From: Oscillospiraceae bacterium
GTDB taxonomy: Bacteria > Bacillota > Clostridia > Oscillospirales > CAG-382
Reading direction: 5' to 3'
Assembly (NCBI GenBank): GCA_015064895.1
Contig: SVRI01000001.1
Location: forward strand, 127,619-191,618
DNA length: 64,000 nucleotides
Positions 43,263-52,058 of the stretch are shown here, in pieces. A program made the translations under genes and the position numbers. Positions within the stretch are counted from its first letter, which is position 1, and every line of letters begins with the position of its first letter. The notes beneath the pieces were generated by a model. That model saw only the letters and a program-made list of their open reading frames with translations. It was not told where the DNA came from and made no database searches.

Positions 43263-44114
43263 ATGAAAAAGATAGGTTTTGTTGATTATTATATCAGCGA
43301 ATGGCACGCAAACAACTATCCTGCATGGATGAAAGATGCTTGCGAAAAGCTCGGCTATGAATTTGAAGTGGCATACGCATGGGCAGAAATCGACAAGAGC
43401 CCCGTTGATGGTGTTACAACTGACGAATGGTGCGAAAAGAACGGCGTTCAGAAGTGCGATTGCATAGAAGAACTCTGCGAAAAGAGTGACATGATTGTTG
43501 TTCTCGCTCCCTCAAACCCCGAAACACACCTTCGTTATGCAGAAAAGGTTCTTAAGTACGGCAAGAGAACTTACATCGACAAGACATTTGCTCCCGACTA
43601 TGCAACTGCAGCAAAGATTTTTGAAGCAGGCAAGGCGGGAAATGCTCCCTTCTTCTCCACATCTGCTCTCAGATATGCTGATGAACTCGAATACTACGGC
43701 ACACTTTCAGATGTAAAGTCCGTTATCATCACAGGCCCCGGCGGAAGTTTTGAAGAATACATTATCCATCAGGTTGAAATGCTCGTAAAAATCTGCCAGA
43801 AGAAGCCTGTAAAGTGCAAGGTTGAAACTGTAGGTCTTACCAGCGAAGGTACTGTTATGTATGAAGACGGCACCCGTGCAAAGCTTATCTACTCCCCCAG
43901 ATATCCTTTCACGGTTTATGCTGATGACGGTGTGGAAAGCGGCGAACAGAAGCCCGTTGTATCAGGCTACTTCACAACACTCATGGAAGAAATCTTAAAG
44001 TTCTTCGAAACAGGCGACCTTCCCTTTGATTCACAGCAGACACTCGACTGCATGAAGATAAGAGAAGCTCTTATCTACGGTCACGACCACGACGGCGAAT
44101 GGGTTGAATTATAA
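43263..44114 (+). CDS. Divergent Gfo/Idh/MocA-like protein
   Basis: A 283-residue protein resembling the Gfo/Idh/MocA fold but lacking its usual nucleotide-binding glycine motif: it starts KKIGFVDYYISEWHANNYPAWM instead of GxGxxA. IVVLAPSNPETHLRYAEKVLKYGKRTYIDKTFAPDYATA corresponds to the region around the EKP motif, here IDKTF, so the lysine may remain. It may be a non-canonical oxidoreductase or a structural partner of the upstream enzyme. ATG 43263 has AAAGGA with 8-bp spacing. A strong terminator follows. Confidence 0.75.
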   Translation: MKKIGFVDYYISEWHANNYPAWMKDACEKLGYEFEVAYAWAEIDKSPVDGVTTDEWCEKNGVQKCDCIEELCEKSDMIVVLAPSNPETHLRYAEKVLKYGKRTYIDKTFAPDYATAAKIFEAGKAGNAPFFSTSALRYADELEYYGTLSDVKSVIITGPGGSFEEYIIHQVEMLVKICQKKPVKCKVETVGLTSEGTVMYEDGTRAKLIYSPRYPFTVYADDGVESGEQKPVVSGYFTTLMEEILKFFETGDLPFDSQQTLDCMKIREALIYGHDHDGEWVEL

Positions 44115-44127
44115 TAGAATAAAAATG

Positions 44128-44158
44128 TCCCCGATACCGGAAGGTGTCGGGGATTTTT
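44128..44158. terminator. Bidirectional terminator
   Basis: TCCCCGATACC / GGTGTCGGGGA (44128-44138 and 44143-44153) followed by TTTTT, and by TTTTT on the other strand. Confidence 0.88.
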
Positions 44159-44180
44159 GCGTATATTCTGAAAGTATCAA

Positions 44181-45194
44181 TCAGCTTCTGGACATGAGCC
44201 TTGCTCTTTCTGCGGAAATTTCGTCTTTGGCAAGAAGCTCTTTTCCGTCATCTACAAACTCTTTGCTTTCCAGCAGAAGCGCCTTTGTAATAACCTGTCT
44301 GAGATTGATTGTGGGACCTCCTCTGTGTGGCATGAGAAGAACATTCGGAAGAGTAAGAAGAACGTCATCCTTATCAATAGGTTCTTTTTCGAGTACGTCC
44401 AGCATGGCATTGAAGTCGCCGTTTACAAGATGTTTTGTAAGTGCTTGCTGGTCAACAACAGCACCTCTTGATGTGTTTACAAAAAGACTTCCTTTTTTCA
44501 TCATGGACAAAAGTCTGTCATCGATAAGGTGGTGTGTTTTTTCATTCAAAGGAGTATGTACCGAAACAATGTCGCAGGTAGAGAATATTTCCTCAATGGA
44601 AGCCTGCCTGAAATTGTACTTTTCCATGTCTTCCTTGGGAATGTCCACAATGTCGTAAACAAGAAGCTCAACATTGAAGGGCAAAAGCTTTTTCACGAGA
44701 TGCTTTGCAATTGCACCGTAGCTGATGAGACCCACTTTTTTGTAAATAAGGCTGTCGCTGGGGTCATTTCCGCCTGCCCAGATACCTTTTTCTTTGAGCT
44801 GGGTCGAATAAAACGGAATCATTCTGAGGGCTGACAGCATGTATGCCACAGTACCTTCCGCAACAGATTCTGCAAAAAAGTCATTTCCGCATATTACACG
44901 TATTCCTCTGTCCCACATTTCGTCGGTAACAAAAGGAACAACGGTGCCTGCCACATGGGTAAGAAGCTTGAGCTTCGGTGCACAGTCGAGGATTTCTTTG
45001 GTAAGTGCGGGGGAACCCCAGCATGTAACATATACGTCACAGTCGGCGATCTTTTCCTTTATTTCTTCAACAGGCATTGGAACATCATTTTCATTCCATA
45101 TTATTTCGCCGAGACTTTCTGCGTATTCTATATTTTCCTTGGGAAAGAATGTGTCAAACATTTCGTTTTTCGGCAGAGTAACAAGTGCCTTCAT
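44181..45194 (-). CDS. D-isomer-specific 2-hydroxyacid dehydrogenase
   Basis: A 337-residue NAD-dependent dehydrogenase. LLTHVAGTVVPFVTDEMWDRGIRV, the nucleotide-binding VGLISYGAIAKHLVKKLLPF (GxxxYGxIA instead of GxGxxG), VSVHTPLNEKTHHLI, LFVNTSRGAVVDQQAL and the final LMPHRGGPT supply the catalytic Arg/Glu/His set. The glycine motif is slightly altered (GLISYGAIA). The substrate is not evident. It is monocistronic with its own promoter. Confidence 0.88.
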   Translation of the reverse strand: MKALVTLPKNEMFDTFFPKENIEYAESLGEIIWNENDVPMPVEEIKEKIADCDVYVTCWGSPALTKEILDCAPKLKLLTHVAGTVVPFVTDEMWDRGIRVICGNDFFAESVAEGTVAYMLSALRMIPFYSTQLKEKGIWAGGNDPSDSLIYKKVGLISYGAIAKHLVKKLLPFNVELLVYDIVDIPKEDMEKYNFRQASIEEIFSTCDIVSVHTPLNEKTHHLIDDRLLSMMKKGSLFVNTSRGAVVDQQALTKHLVNGDFNAMLDVLEKEPIDKDDVLLTLPNVLLMPHRGGPTINLRQVITKALLLESKEFVDDGKELLAKDEISAERARLMSRS

Positions 45195-45210
45195 GGTATC
45201 ACTTCCTTAT

Positions 45211-45239
45211 ATAATAAAAATACACCGAAACAGTGTCAA
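45211..45239 (-). promoter_or_regulatory. Promoter of the 2-hydroxyacid dehydrogenase gene
   Basis: On the minus strand TTGACA, 17-bp spacer, TATTAT. Confidence 0.68.
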
Positions 45240-45277
45240 AGTCAAGAGAATAATCGCTCATATAATATTACTATTCG

Positions 45278-46081
45278 CTACTTTTTTCTGTAGATGTGAA
45301 TTGTAAAGTCTGCGGTAACAGATAAACTTTCAACTTTTGACAACCTTTCCTTGCCGTCATCGGGTGTATTCCATGTGTAAGGTGTCATGTGGAAAAGGGC
45401 GTCTATGTCTTCCCTTGTATCAAGGGTAAAGACATTTCCTGTTTTTTCTGCACCTATATATTCAAATCCTTGGTACTGCTCGATTTTTTCTTCGTTTTCA
45501 TACGGCTTCTCGTAGAGTATGCACTTGAGTTCCCAAAGATGTCTCGGTGCAGGCACTACATAAAAAAGATAACCGCCGTCAGCAAGAACCCTTAAAAACT
45601 CATCGGGGGCATTGGGCGAAAAGCAGTTGACAACAGCATCGCAGGATTTATCGGATATGGGAAGATGATATACCGAGCCTACTGCAAATGAAGCATTTTT
45701 ACATCTTTTTGATGCATGCCTGACGGCACTTTTTGATATATCAACTCCGACAGTATCTTCGAAAAGCTCTGAATATGCACTTGTGTAATAGCCTTCACCG
45801 CAGCCTGCATCAAGGAGCTTTTTGCCGTCGGGCACATATTTTTTGAGAAGACGGCATACAGAATTCCTTAAAGGCTCGTAATGACCGCCGTCAAGAAAAC
45901 GGGTGCGTGATGAAACCATTTGTTTGTCGTCACCCGAAAAGTCGGTGCTTTTGCTTCCGACAAGCAGGTTTACATAGCCTTCCTTTGCCATATCAAAGCA
46001 ATGGTTGTTTGGGCATTTGTAGGTTCTGTTTTCACAAAAAAGATGTTCTTTGCATACGGGACAGGAGAAAACCTTCGTCAT
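45278..46081 (-). CDS. rlmA: 23S rRNA (guanine-N1)-methyltransferase of the RlmA family
   Basis: A 267-residue SAM-dependent methyltransferase modifying G745/G748 of 23S rRNA. The N-terminal zinc ribbon uses C7, C10, C23 and H27 (CPVC...CPNNH), followed by FDMAKEGYVNLL. The Rossmann SAM motif is LLDAGCGEGYYTSAY and the later motif VNCFSPNAPDEFLRVLADGGYL is typical. RBS GAGGTGA. RlmA I and II cannot be separated by eye; Gram-positive enzymes are usually type II. It stands alone behind a consensus promoter. Confidence 0.88.
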   Translation of the reverse strand: MTKVFSCPVCKEHLFCENRTYKCPNNHCFDMAKEGYVNLLVGSKSTDFSGDDKQMVSSRTRFLDGGHYEPLRNSVCRLLKKYVPDGKKLLDAGCGEGYYTSAYSELFEDTVGVDISKSAVRHASKRCKNASFAVGSVYHLPISDKSCDAVVNCFSPNAPDEFLRVLADGGYLFYVVPAPRHLWELKCILYEKPYENEEKIEQYQGFEYIGAEKTGNVFTLDTREDIDALFHMTPYTWNTPDDGKERLSKVESLSVTADFTIHIYRKK

Positions 46082-46096
46082 AATATCACCTCTTGT

Positions 46097-46125
46097 ATTT
46101 TAACAGAATGAGAATGTGCTGTCAA
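46097..46125 (-). promoter_or_regulatory. Promoter of rlmA
   Basis: On the minus strand TTGACA, 17-bp spacer, TAAAAT. Confidence 0.78.
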
Positions 46126-46153
46126 GGGACAGCCTTTGTTATGCAATAAGAAG

Positions 46154-46174
46154 CGGCAGGATAACTACCTGCCG
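46154..46174 (-). terminator. Terminator of the aromatic amino-acid operon
   Basis: CGGCAGG / CCTGCCG (46154-46160 and 46168-46174), 11 bp after the tyrA stop, followed on the minus strand by CTTCTTATTG; the T-run is weak. Confidence 0.6.
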
Positions 46175-46184
46175 TTTCATTTAT

Positions 46185-47042
46185 TTATTTTTTATCAAAC
46201 AAAGCACGTCTTTCGGTAGAGTGACGCATCATCTTTCTCATACCGTCAATGTCTTCTTCTTCAAGCATGTTCTTAAGTTCATTGAACTTATCTATAAACA
46301 GATTCATCTGTTCGAGAAGAGGTTTTTTGTTTGCCACAAACAGCTCACTCCACATAAGATCGTTGATTCTTGCGATTCTTGTAAGATCCCTGAATGAGTC
46401 ACCCGTGAATTTCTCCATGTTCTCCTTGTCATTGCATGTCATAAGCGTAATGGCAATACAATGGGTAAGCTGTGAAAGAAATCCTATCATTTCATCGTGC
46501 TCTTCGGGGGACAGGGTTGTGACGTTGGAAAAACCGAGAAGCTTTCCCAACTCAAGACATGTGCTTATTGCCTCGGGTGTGTTTTTGTCGGTGGGGGTTA
46601 CTATATAGTTCGCACCGATGAAAAGCTTGTCGGTACTGTTTTCAACTCCCGACACTTCACGTCCTGCCATGGGATGTGCCGCTATAAACTCAACATCGGG
46701 ACGAAGCATATTTTGAATCTGATATACAATACTTCCTTTTACACCCGTGACGTCGGTTATAAGAGCACCGCTTTTGAGAAGGGACTGGTTTTTTTCAATC
46801 CATTCCACAAACACATGGGGATAGAGTGCAAAGATTACAAGATCTGCTTCTCCTATTATTCTTTCATCAAGCTCTGTTGAGCCTTCGTCGATAATGTTTT
46901 CTTTAAGTGCATAGTCAATAGAGGTTTGCTCAAGGGTTATGGCACTTATATGGAATCCGAATCTTTTCAGCACCTTTGCATAGCTTCCGCCGAGAAGACC
47001 GAGACCTACTATGAGTATTCTTTTGCTGACATCTACTATCAT
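46185..47042 (-). CDS. tyrA: Prephenate dehydrogenase
   Basis: A 285-residue NAD(P)-dependent enzyme converting prephenate to 4-hydroxyphenylpyruvate for tyrosine synthesis. The Rossmann motif is GLGLLGGS (13-20), and the substrate region has FIAAHPMAGREVSGVENS with the conserved HPM(A)G histidine. There is no fused chorismate mutase or ACT domain, so allosteric control by tyrosine may be absent, which makes the operon attenuator more important. The ATG overlaps the aroA stop (ATGA). It is the last gene of the operon. Confidence 0.93.
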   Translation of the reverse strand: MIVDVSKRILIVGLGLLGGSYAKVLKRFGFHISAITLEQTSIDYALKENIIDEGSTELDERIIGEADLVIFALYPHVFVEWIEKNQSLLKSGALITDVTGVKGSIVYQIQNMLRPDVEFIAAHPMAGREVSGVENSTDKLFIGANYIVTPTDKNTPEAISTCLELGKLLGFSNVTTLSPEEHDEMIGFLSQLTHCIAITLMTCNDKENMEKFTGDSFRDLTRIARINDLMWSELFVANKKPLLEQMNLFIDKFNELKNMLEEEDIDGMRKMMRHSTERRALFDKK

Positions 47043-48241
47043 GATAATTCTACCTCTGCTCCAAGCCGTATTATTTCTTCAAAGAAGGAAGGATAGCTTT
47101 TTCTTACGGCCTGTGTACCGTTTAATACACCGCCCGTCTTTGTGAGTATAACGGACATTGCCATAACAATACGGTGGTCATTATGACCGTCGATGGGAAT
47201 GCCGCGATACTCGAGCGATTGCTTTGGAACGGTGATTGTATTGTCGCCGAAAACAAGTCCTTTGCCGAGCTTTGAAAGTTCAGCGTGCATTGCAGCACCC
47301 CTGTCGCTTTCTTTTGCCTTTAGTCTGTCTGTTCCCGTAAAAACCGCACCGTTTTTTAATGCCGCAAGGGCAAAGAGCACGGGACCAAGGTCGGGACAGT
47401 CGGAAATGTCAAGGGTAGGGGTACCGTCTGAAATCATTTCAAAGTACTTGCCGTACACCTTGTCCCCCTGAAGACTGTCGGGGCAAAGGTTTCCTATTTC
47501 AATTTGCGATCCTATATGATTGAAGGCATCAAGAAAAGCCGCATTGGAGTAGTCTCCTTCAATTTTGCCCGAAAAGCCGTTCATTTCTGATGCTTTGATT
47601 ACGATTGTATATTTGTCTGTCAACTCGACATCTGCTCCAAAGGATTTCAGTGCCGAAATTGTAAGATTGATATAAGAAGCACTTTCAAAGGGCGGGATTA
47701 TTTCAATGCACGAGTCTTTGCCGAGATACACCAGGGCAAAAATGAGCCCCGTGATGAACTGACTGCTGATATTGCCGTGTATCTTGTATGTGCCGCTTTG
47801 AAGATTCCCGCAAACGGTTACGGAGTTTTTGTCCTTTTTGAATGTAAAGCCTTTTTCGTGGCAAAGCTCTTCATAAATGCCAAGCGGTCTTTCAAACAGA
47901 CGCTCACTGCCAAGAAAAGTAACCTCTTTACCGAGACACAGTGCAAGAGGGATAAAGAAACGAAGGGTGCTTCCGCTTTCTCTGCACTTGAGAACGGGCT
48001 TTTCCACCTTCATAAACTCCGAAGAATCAATCGTGACAATATCTTCATCCGTTGTAATATGTGCACCAAGTGCTCTAAGACAATCGATGCTTGCAAGGAT
48101 ATCCTCGCTGTAATCGACACCCGAAAGAATGCATTTTTCTCCCGAAAGAGCGGCACCGATAAGATATCTGTGTGCCATGCTCTTGGATGGAGGTGCATCT
48201 GCTTTTCCGTGTAATACACACCTTTTGAATGTTGCTGTCAT
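47039..48241 (-). CDS. aroA: 3-phosphoshikimate 1-carboxyvinyltransferase (EPSP synthase)
   Basis: A 400-residue two-domain enzyme joining PEP to shikimate-3-phosphate. N-terminal PPSKSMAHRYLI carries the SKS and Arg residues for substrate binding, ESGSTLRFF is the second binding loop (here Ser replaces Ala of the common NAGTA/ESGT form), and DGHNDHRIVMA the C-terminal catalytic loop. Slightly shorter than the usual 425-430. Both ends overlap neighbours by ATGA junctions, so translation is coupled. Confidence 0.94.
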   Translation of the reverse strand: MTATFKRCVLHGKADAPPSKSMAHRYLIGAALSGEKCILSGVDYSEDILASIDCLRALGAHITTDEDIVTIDSSEFMKVEKPVLKCRESGSTLRFFIPLALCLGKEVTFLGSERLFERPLGIYEELCHEKGFTFKKDKNSVTVCGNLQSGTYKIHGNISSQFITGLIFALVYLGKDSCIEIIPPFESASYINLTISALKSFGADVELTDKYTIVIKASEMNGFSGKIEGDYSNAAFLDAFNHIGSQIEIGNLCPDSLQGDKVYGKYFEMISDGTPTLDISDCPDLGPVLFALAALKNGAVFTGTDRLKAKESDRGAAMHAELSKLGKGLVFGDNTITVPKQSLEYRGIPIDGHNDHRIVMAMSVILTKTGGVLNGTQAVRKSYPSFFEEIIRLGAEVELS

Positions 48242-48675
48242 TTTTTTACGGTTTCCTTTGTTAAAAAGTCAATTGCTTCAAGATATCCGTCTGTCCCGTG
48301 ACCTGTAATCGTTTTAACGCAGGCAAGACGGATATAGCTTATCTGTCTGAAGTCCTCACGTTCCTCAACCTTTGAGATATGCACTTCAACCGTTGGGATA
48401 CTGACGGATTTTACGGCATCAAGAATTGCAATGCTTGTGTGGGTATAAGCACCGGGATTTATGACAATACCGTCGGCATTTCCGTATGCTTCCTGTATCT
48501 TGTCCACAAGAGCACCCTCGTGGTTGGATTGGAAAGTCTCAACCTCCACACCGTTTTTGTCACAGTGGTTGTGTATTTTTTTCACAAGATCCGCATATGT
48601 TTCCTTGCCGTAATGATCGGGCTCTCTTATGCCGAGCATATTGAGATTGGGACCGTTTATAACAAGTATCTTCAC
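48238..48675 (-). CDS. aroQ: 3-dehydroquinate dehydratase, type II
   Basis: A 145-residue dodecameric dehydratase. NGPNLNMLGIREPDHYG holds the catalytic R17 and Y22; NPGAYTHTSIAILDA, VEVHISKVEERE and the terminal TGHGTDGY complete the active site. Length is typical (about 145-150). It shares 4 bp with aroEK upstream and with aroA downstream. Confidence 0.95.
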   Translation of the reverse strand: MKILVINGPNLNMLGIREPDHYGKETYADLVKKIHNHCDKNGVEVETFQSNHEGALVDKIQEAYGNADGIVINPGAYTHTSIAILDAVKSVSIPTVEVHISKVEEREDFRQISYIRLACVKTITGHGTDGYLEAIDFLTKETVKK

Positions 48676-49919
48676 AGTATCAGCTCCATTCGTTTGTTGA
48701 GGATATATTCGGCTTCTTCTTCCGGCGTTTCCATATCGGGAACAATTACATCTGCTGTTGCATTGTATATATCCATTCTTTCGTTATACAGCTTTTTGAG
48801 TTTATCCTCGGTATCCGATAGGGGTCTGTCATCGGTTGCAACAAGTCTTGAAAGACTTGCGTTTATAAAGAACAGCTTACCGTTTCGTTTAAGATACCGT
48901 ACATTTTCCGGACGTAGTATTGCACCGCCGCCGGTGGATATGATTTTGCAGCTGTTTGATGAAACATCTCTTATAACTTCTGTTTCAAGATCACGGAAGT
49001 ATTTTTCTCCCTTTGATGCAATCAGTTCTTTTATGCTGCAGCCGCAACGTTTTTCAATTTCCGTATCTGTATCGACAAATTCGTATCCGTCAATGTCAAT
49101 AAGCTTGCCGACCGTACTTTTGCCGCTGCCGGGCATCCCTGTAAGGACTATGTTTTCCTTTGATGCATAGACCGAGGCAAACACTTTATCAGCCGTATCC
49201 ATGTCTATTTCAGTATCAAGGAATTTTTCAACTGCCGCAACTGCTTGCATGACAAGCATGTAAAGACCGCCTTCGGCCTTTAAGCCTCTTTCTTTTGCAT
49301 CGAGTATGAGGTTTGTGCAAAGGGGATTGTAAACGGCATCCGCAATTCCTTCGAGCATGTCAAAATGAGAAATGTCCAAAGGCTTTGATTCACAGTCGGG
49401 ATACATGCCCGAGGGGGTTGTGTTGATGATTATTTCTGCATCGCTGTGAAGAACTGCCGCATCATCATATGAGATAAATTCATCTGTTTTTGTGCGGCTT
49501 ACCGTCAGAACGGTTGAAGCACCCATGTCCGATGCCACAACTCTTGCGGTTTTGCTTGTGCCGCCCGTACCCAACACCAACACCTTTTTATCTTTGAGGT
49601 CAAGCCCTATACGTTCAATAAGCCTGCTCATGCCGTAATAGTCGGTGTTGTAGCCGAAAAGAATACCGTTTTTATTGACTATGGTGTTTACGGCACCTAT
49701 TCTTTTTGCTATATCGCTTACAGAGTCGAGATAGGGAATGACGGTTTGCTTGTAAGGTATTGTCACATTGATTGCTTCAAAATCCTTTTTCTCGAAAAAA
49801 GACGGTATTTCATCTTCTGTAAGTTCAATAAGCTCATATTCATAATCGGCAAGATGAGAGTGAATCTCTTTTGAAAAGCTGTGGGTGAGCTTTTTGCCGA
49901 TACATCCGTATTTTTTCAT
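48672..49919 (-). CDS. aroE-aroK: Fused shikimate dehydrogenase - shikimate kinase
   Basis: A 415-residue bifunctional protein. Residues 1-250 are AroE: shikimate-binding SFSK, NVTIPYK with catalytic K57, GYNTD with D93, NADP motif GTGGTSKTA (117-125) and the C-terminal LYMLVMQAVAAVEKF. Residues 255-415 are AroK: Walker A GMPGSGKST (261-269), DTDTEIEKR, ISTGGGAIL and the DDRPLS lid. It should carry out two consecutive steps, 3-dehydroshikimate to shikimate to shikimate-3-phosphate. RBS AGGTAA. No frameshift is seen, so this is a true fusion. Confidence 0.95.
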   Translation of the reverse strand: MKKYGCIGKKLTHSFSKEIHSHLADYEYELIELTEDEIPSFFEKKDFEAINVTIPYKQTVIPYLDSVSDIAKRIGAVNTIVNKNGILFGYNTDYYGMSRLIERIGLDLKDKKVLVLGTGGTSKTARVVASDMGASTVLTVSRTKTDEFISYDDAAVLHSDAEIIINTTPSGMYPDCESKPLDISHFDMLEGIADAVYNPLCTNLILDAKERGLKAEGGLYMLVMQAVAAVEKFLDTEIDMDTADKVFASVYASKENIVLTGMPGSGKSTVGKLIDIDGYEFVDTDTEIEKRCGCSIKELIASKGEKYFRDLETEVIRDVSSNSCKIISTGGGAILRPENVRYLKRNGKLFFINASLSRLVATDDRPLSDTEDKLKKLYNERMDIYNATADVIVPDMETPEEEAEYILNKRMELIL

Positions 49920-49939
49920 TTGTTTTTTACCTGCTTTGT

Positions 49940-51028
49940 TTATTTAAGCCAGTCTGTGCCGTAACGCATTGCCAACGCATCGCACAATACGATTGCAGTC
50001 GCCGCATCCTGTACGATTCTTGCTCTGTGAACGATGGCGGGGTCATGTCTGCCCTTTGCTTCAAGAACCGCATCTGTCATGTCCTTGAAGTTTATTGTGT
50101 CCAGAGCTTTGAATATGGTGGCTGTGGGCTTAATTGCCGTCCTGAAAACAATGGGCATACCGTTGGTGATACCGCCGTTGATACCGCCGTTGTTATTTGT
50201 CTCGGTAATTGCTTTGCCGTCTTGTATTCTGAATGGATCGTTGGCAGTGCTTCCTCTCATATCGGATATAGCAAAGCCTTTGCCGAATTCTATGCCTTTA
50301 ACGGCAGGAATTGAGAACATCATATGTGAAAGCATGCTTTCAATCGAATCAAACCAAGGCTCGCCTACACCTTCAGGCATGCCTATAACGGCAGTTTCGA
50401 GAATGCCTCCGACGCTGTCGCCTTCGGATGCCGCTTCGATAATGGCATTTACCATGTCGTTTTCACACTTGTCATCAAGCACGGCAAAGGTTTTCTTGTT
50501 TACTGCGTCAATATCTTGTTTGAAATTGTCAAAATCTCTGTCATTGATACATGCACAGCGTTTGACATGTGTTCCGATATATATTCCTTTCTTTTCAAGG
50601 GCACATTTGCATACAGCACCTGCCGCAACAAGAGCTGCGGTAATTCTGCCGCTGAAATGACCGCCGCCGCGGGAATCCTGATATCCGTGATACTTGCACT
50701 CAGCAGTATAATCGGCATGAGAGGGGCGGGCAAGGGTTTTCATTTCGGAATAGTCGCCGCTTTTTACGTTTTCGTTGGGAATGAGAATGGTAAGGGGCGT
50801 GCCGGTAGTTGTATTGCCGACAATACCGCTTACAATTCTGTACTCATCCTTTTCCTTTCTCGGGGTTGATATTTTGCCGTCTGGACGTCTGAGGGTAAGC
50901 ATATGGGCAATGTATTCGTTGTCAATCTCAATTCCCGGTGCAAGTCCGTCAATGACTGCTCCTATATATTCGCCGTGGCTTTCACCAAAGAGGGTTACAG
51001 CCACACTGTATCCGAATGTATTCTTCAT
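49940..51028 (-). CDS. aroC: Chorismate synthase
   Basis: A 362-residue FMN-dependent enzyme that makes chorismate from EPSP. GESHG (15-19), the LTLRRPDGKISTPRKEKDE segment, SHADYTAECKYHGYQDSRGGGHFSGRITA (signature in parts: RGGGHFSGR), and GSTANDPFR near the flavin site are all present. ATG 51028 is preferred over TTG 51037 because AAAGG lies 9 bp upstream of it; it starts right at the end of aroB with a 6-bp gap. Confidence 0.95.
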   Translation of the reverse strand: MKNTFGYSVAVTLFGESHGEYIGAVIDGLAPGIEIDNEYIAHMLTLRRPDGKISTPRKEKDEYRIVSGIVGNTTTGTPLTILIPNENVKSGDYSEMKTLARPSHADYTAECKYHGYQDSRGGGHFSGRITAALVAAGAVCKCALEKKGIYIGTHVKRCACINDRDFDNFKQDIDAVNKKTFAVLDDKCENDMVNAIIEAASEGDSVGGILETAVIGMPEGVGEPWFDSIESMLSHMMFSIPAVKGIEFGKGFAISDMRGSTANDPFRIQDGKAITETNNNGGINGGITNGMPIVFRTAIKPTATIFKALDTINFKDMTDAVLEAKGRHDPAIVHRARIVQDAATAIVLCDALAMRYGTDWLK

Positions 51029-51033
51029 ACTTA

Positions 51034-52047
51034 TCAACCTTTCAGACAGCTTTTTGCCATCCCGATTACATCGAGACAGTTCATTTTCTTCATTTCAAAG
51101 CTGCCTATTTCGTTTACTGTTATTACCGTGACGGTGTCTCCGTCGGTTTTTTTGTCATGGAATGCTGCGTTTGTAATCTTTTCCCAGTCATATTCCATTT
51201 CGCGGTAAAGATTGCACTTTTCAAGTACTTTTATTACTCTTTCGCGTATTTCTTCACCGCACATGGGTATCATGCCGAGAGCTACACATTCACCGTGGTA
51301 GAGTTTTTCGGCCCCTTGACTGCTTTCGATGCCGTGTCCTACCGTGTGACCGAAATTGAGCACCTTGCGAAGACCTGATTCCTTCTCGTCTTGCTCAACA
51401 ACATTCTTTTTAATATTGAGGGAACGGATTATTATTTCGTCCATGTTTTGCTCGATATCTTTGTTTTCAAATATGTCAAACAGCTCTTTATCGCTTGTAA
51501 GAGACACCTTGACGGCCTCGGCAAGTCCGTTGGAAATCTGCCTTTTGTCGAGTGTTGCCAGAAGTTCAGGGTCAATCAGCACCTTTTTAGGCTGATAGAA
51601 TGCTCCGACAATATTCTTTACACCGCCGAAGTTTACGGCTGTTTTGCCGCCGATTGAAGAATCAATCTGCGAAAGAAGGGTTGTGGGGATGTTATAAAAA
51701 TCAATTCCTCTCATGTAGGCAGATGCCGCAAAGCCCGAAAGGTCTCCGACAACACCGCCTCCGACTGCAACGACGCAGTCATTTCTTGAAAAGCCGTTGT
51801 CGAGCATTGTTTGAAGCAGTTTTGAGAACACCTCAATGCTCTTGGAGCCTTCTCCCTGTTCGACAGTACAGATTATACCGGTTTTACACATATCGCATAC
51901 TGTTTTTGCATACTTTTCGGGAACACCTGTATCGGTTACAACCAGAACACGCCTGTCGAGATTCAAATGTCTGTTTGCTTGTGCAAGAACATTTCGTTCT
52001 ACAATTATATCGTAACTGTCCTTGCCGAGATTCATATGTATTGTCAT
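51034..52047 (-). CDS. aroB: 3-dehydroquinate synthase
   Basis: A 337-residue NAD- and metal-dependent cyclase turning DAHP into 3-dehydroquinate. GGGVVGDLSGFAASAYMRGI is the NAD/substrate motif, TTLLSQIDSSIGGKTAVNF the catalytic loop, and GLAEAVK plus LNFGHTVGHGIES contribute Glu and His metal ligands. ATG 52047 (MTIHMN) is chosen because AAGG precedes it at a usable distance, whereas ATG 52056 would abut that site; the true start could be either. It lies about 10 bp after pheA. Confidence 0.95.
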   Translation of the reverse strand: MTIHMNLGKDSYDIIVERNVLAQANRHLNLDRRVLVVTDTGVPEKYAKTVCDMCKTGIICTVEQGEGSKSIEVFSKLLQTMLDNGFSRNDCVVAVGGGVVGDLSGFAASAYMRGIDFYNIPTTLLSQIDSSIGGKTAVNFGGVKNIVGAFYQPKKVLIDPELLATLDKRQISNGLAEAVKVSLTSDKELFDIFENKDIEQNMDEIIIRSLNIKKNVVEQDEKESGLRKVLNFGHTVGHGIESSQGAEKLYHGECVALGMIPMCGEEIRERVIKVLEKCNLYREMEYDWEKITNAAFHDKKTDGDTVTVITVNEIGSFEMKKMNCLDVIGMAKSCLKG

Positions 52048-52058
52048 ATTCTTCATCC

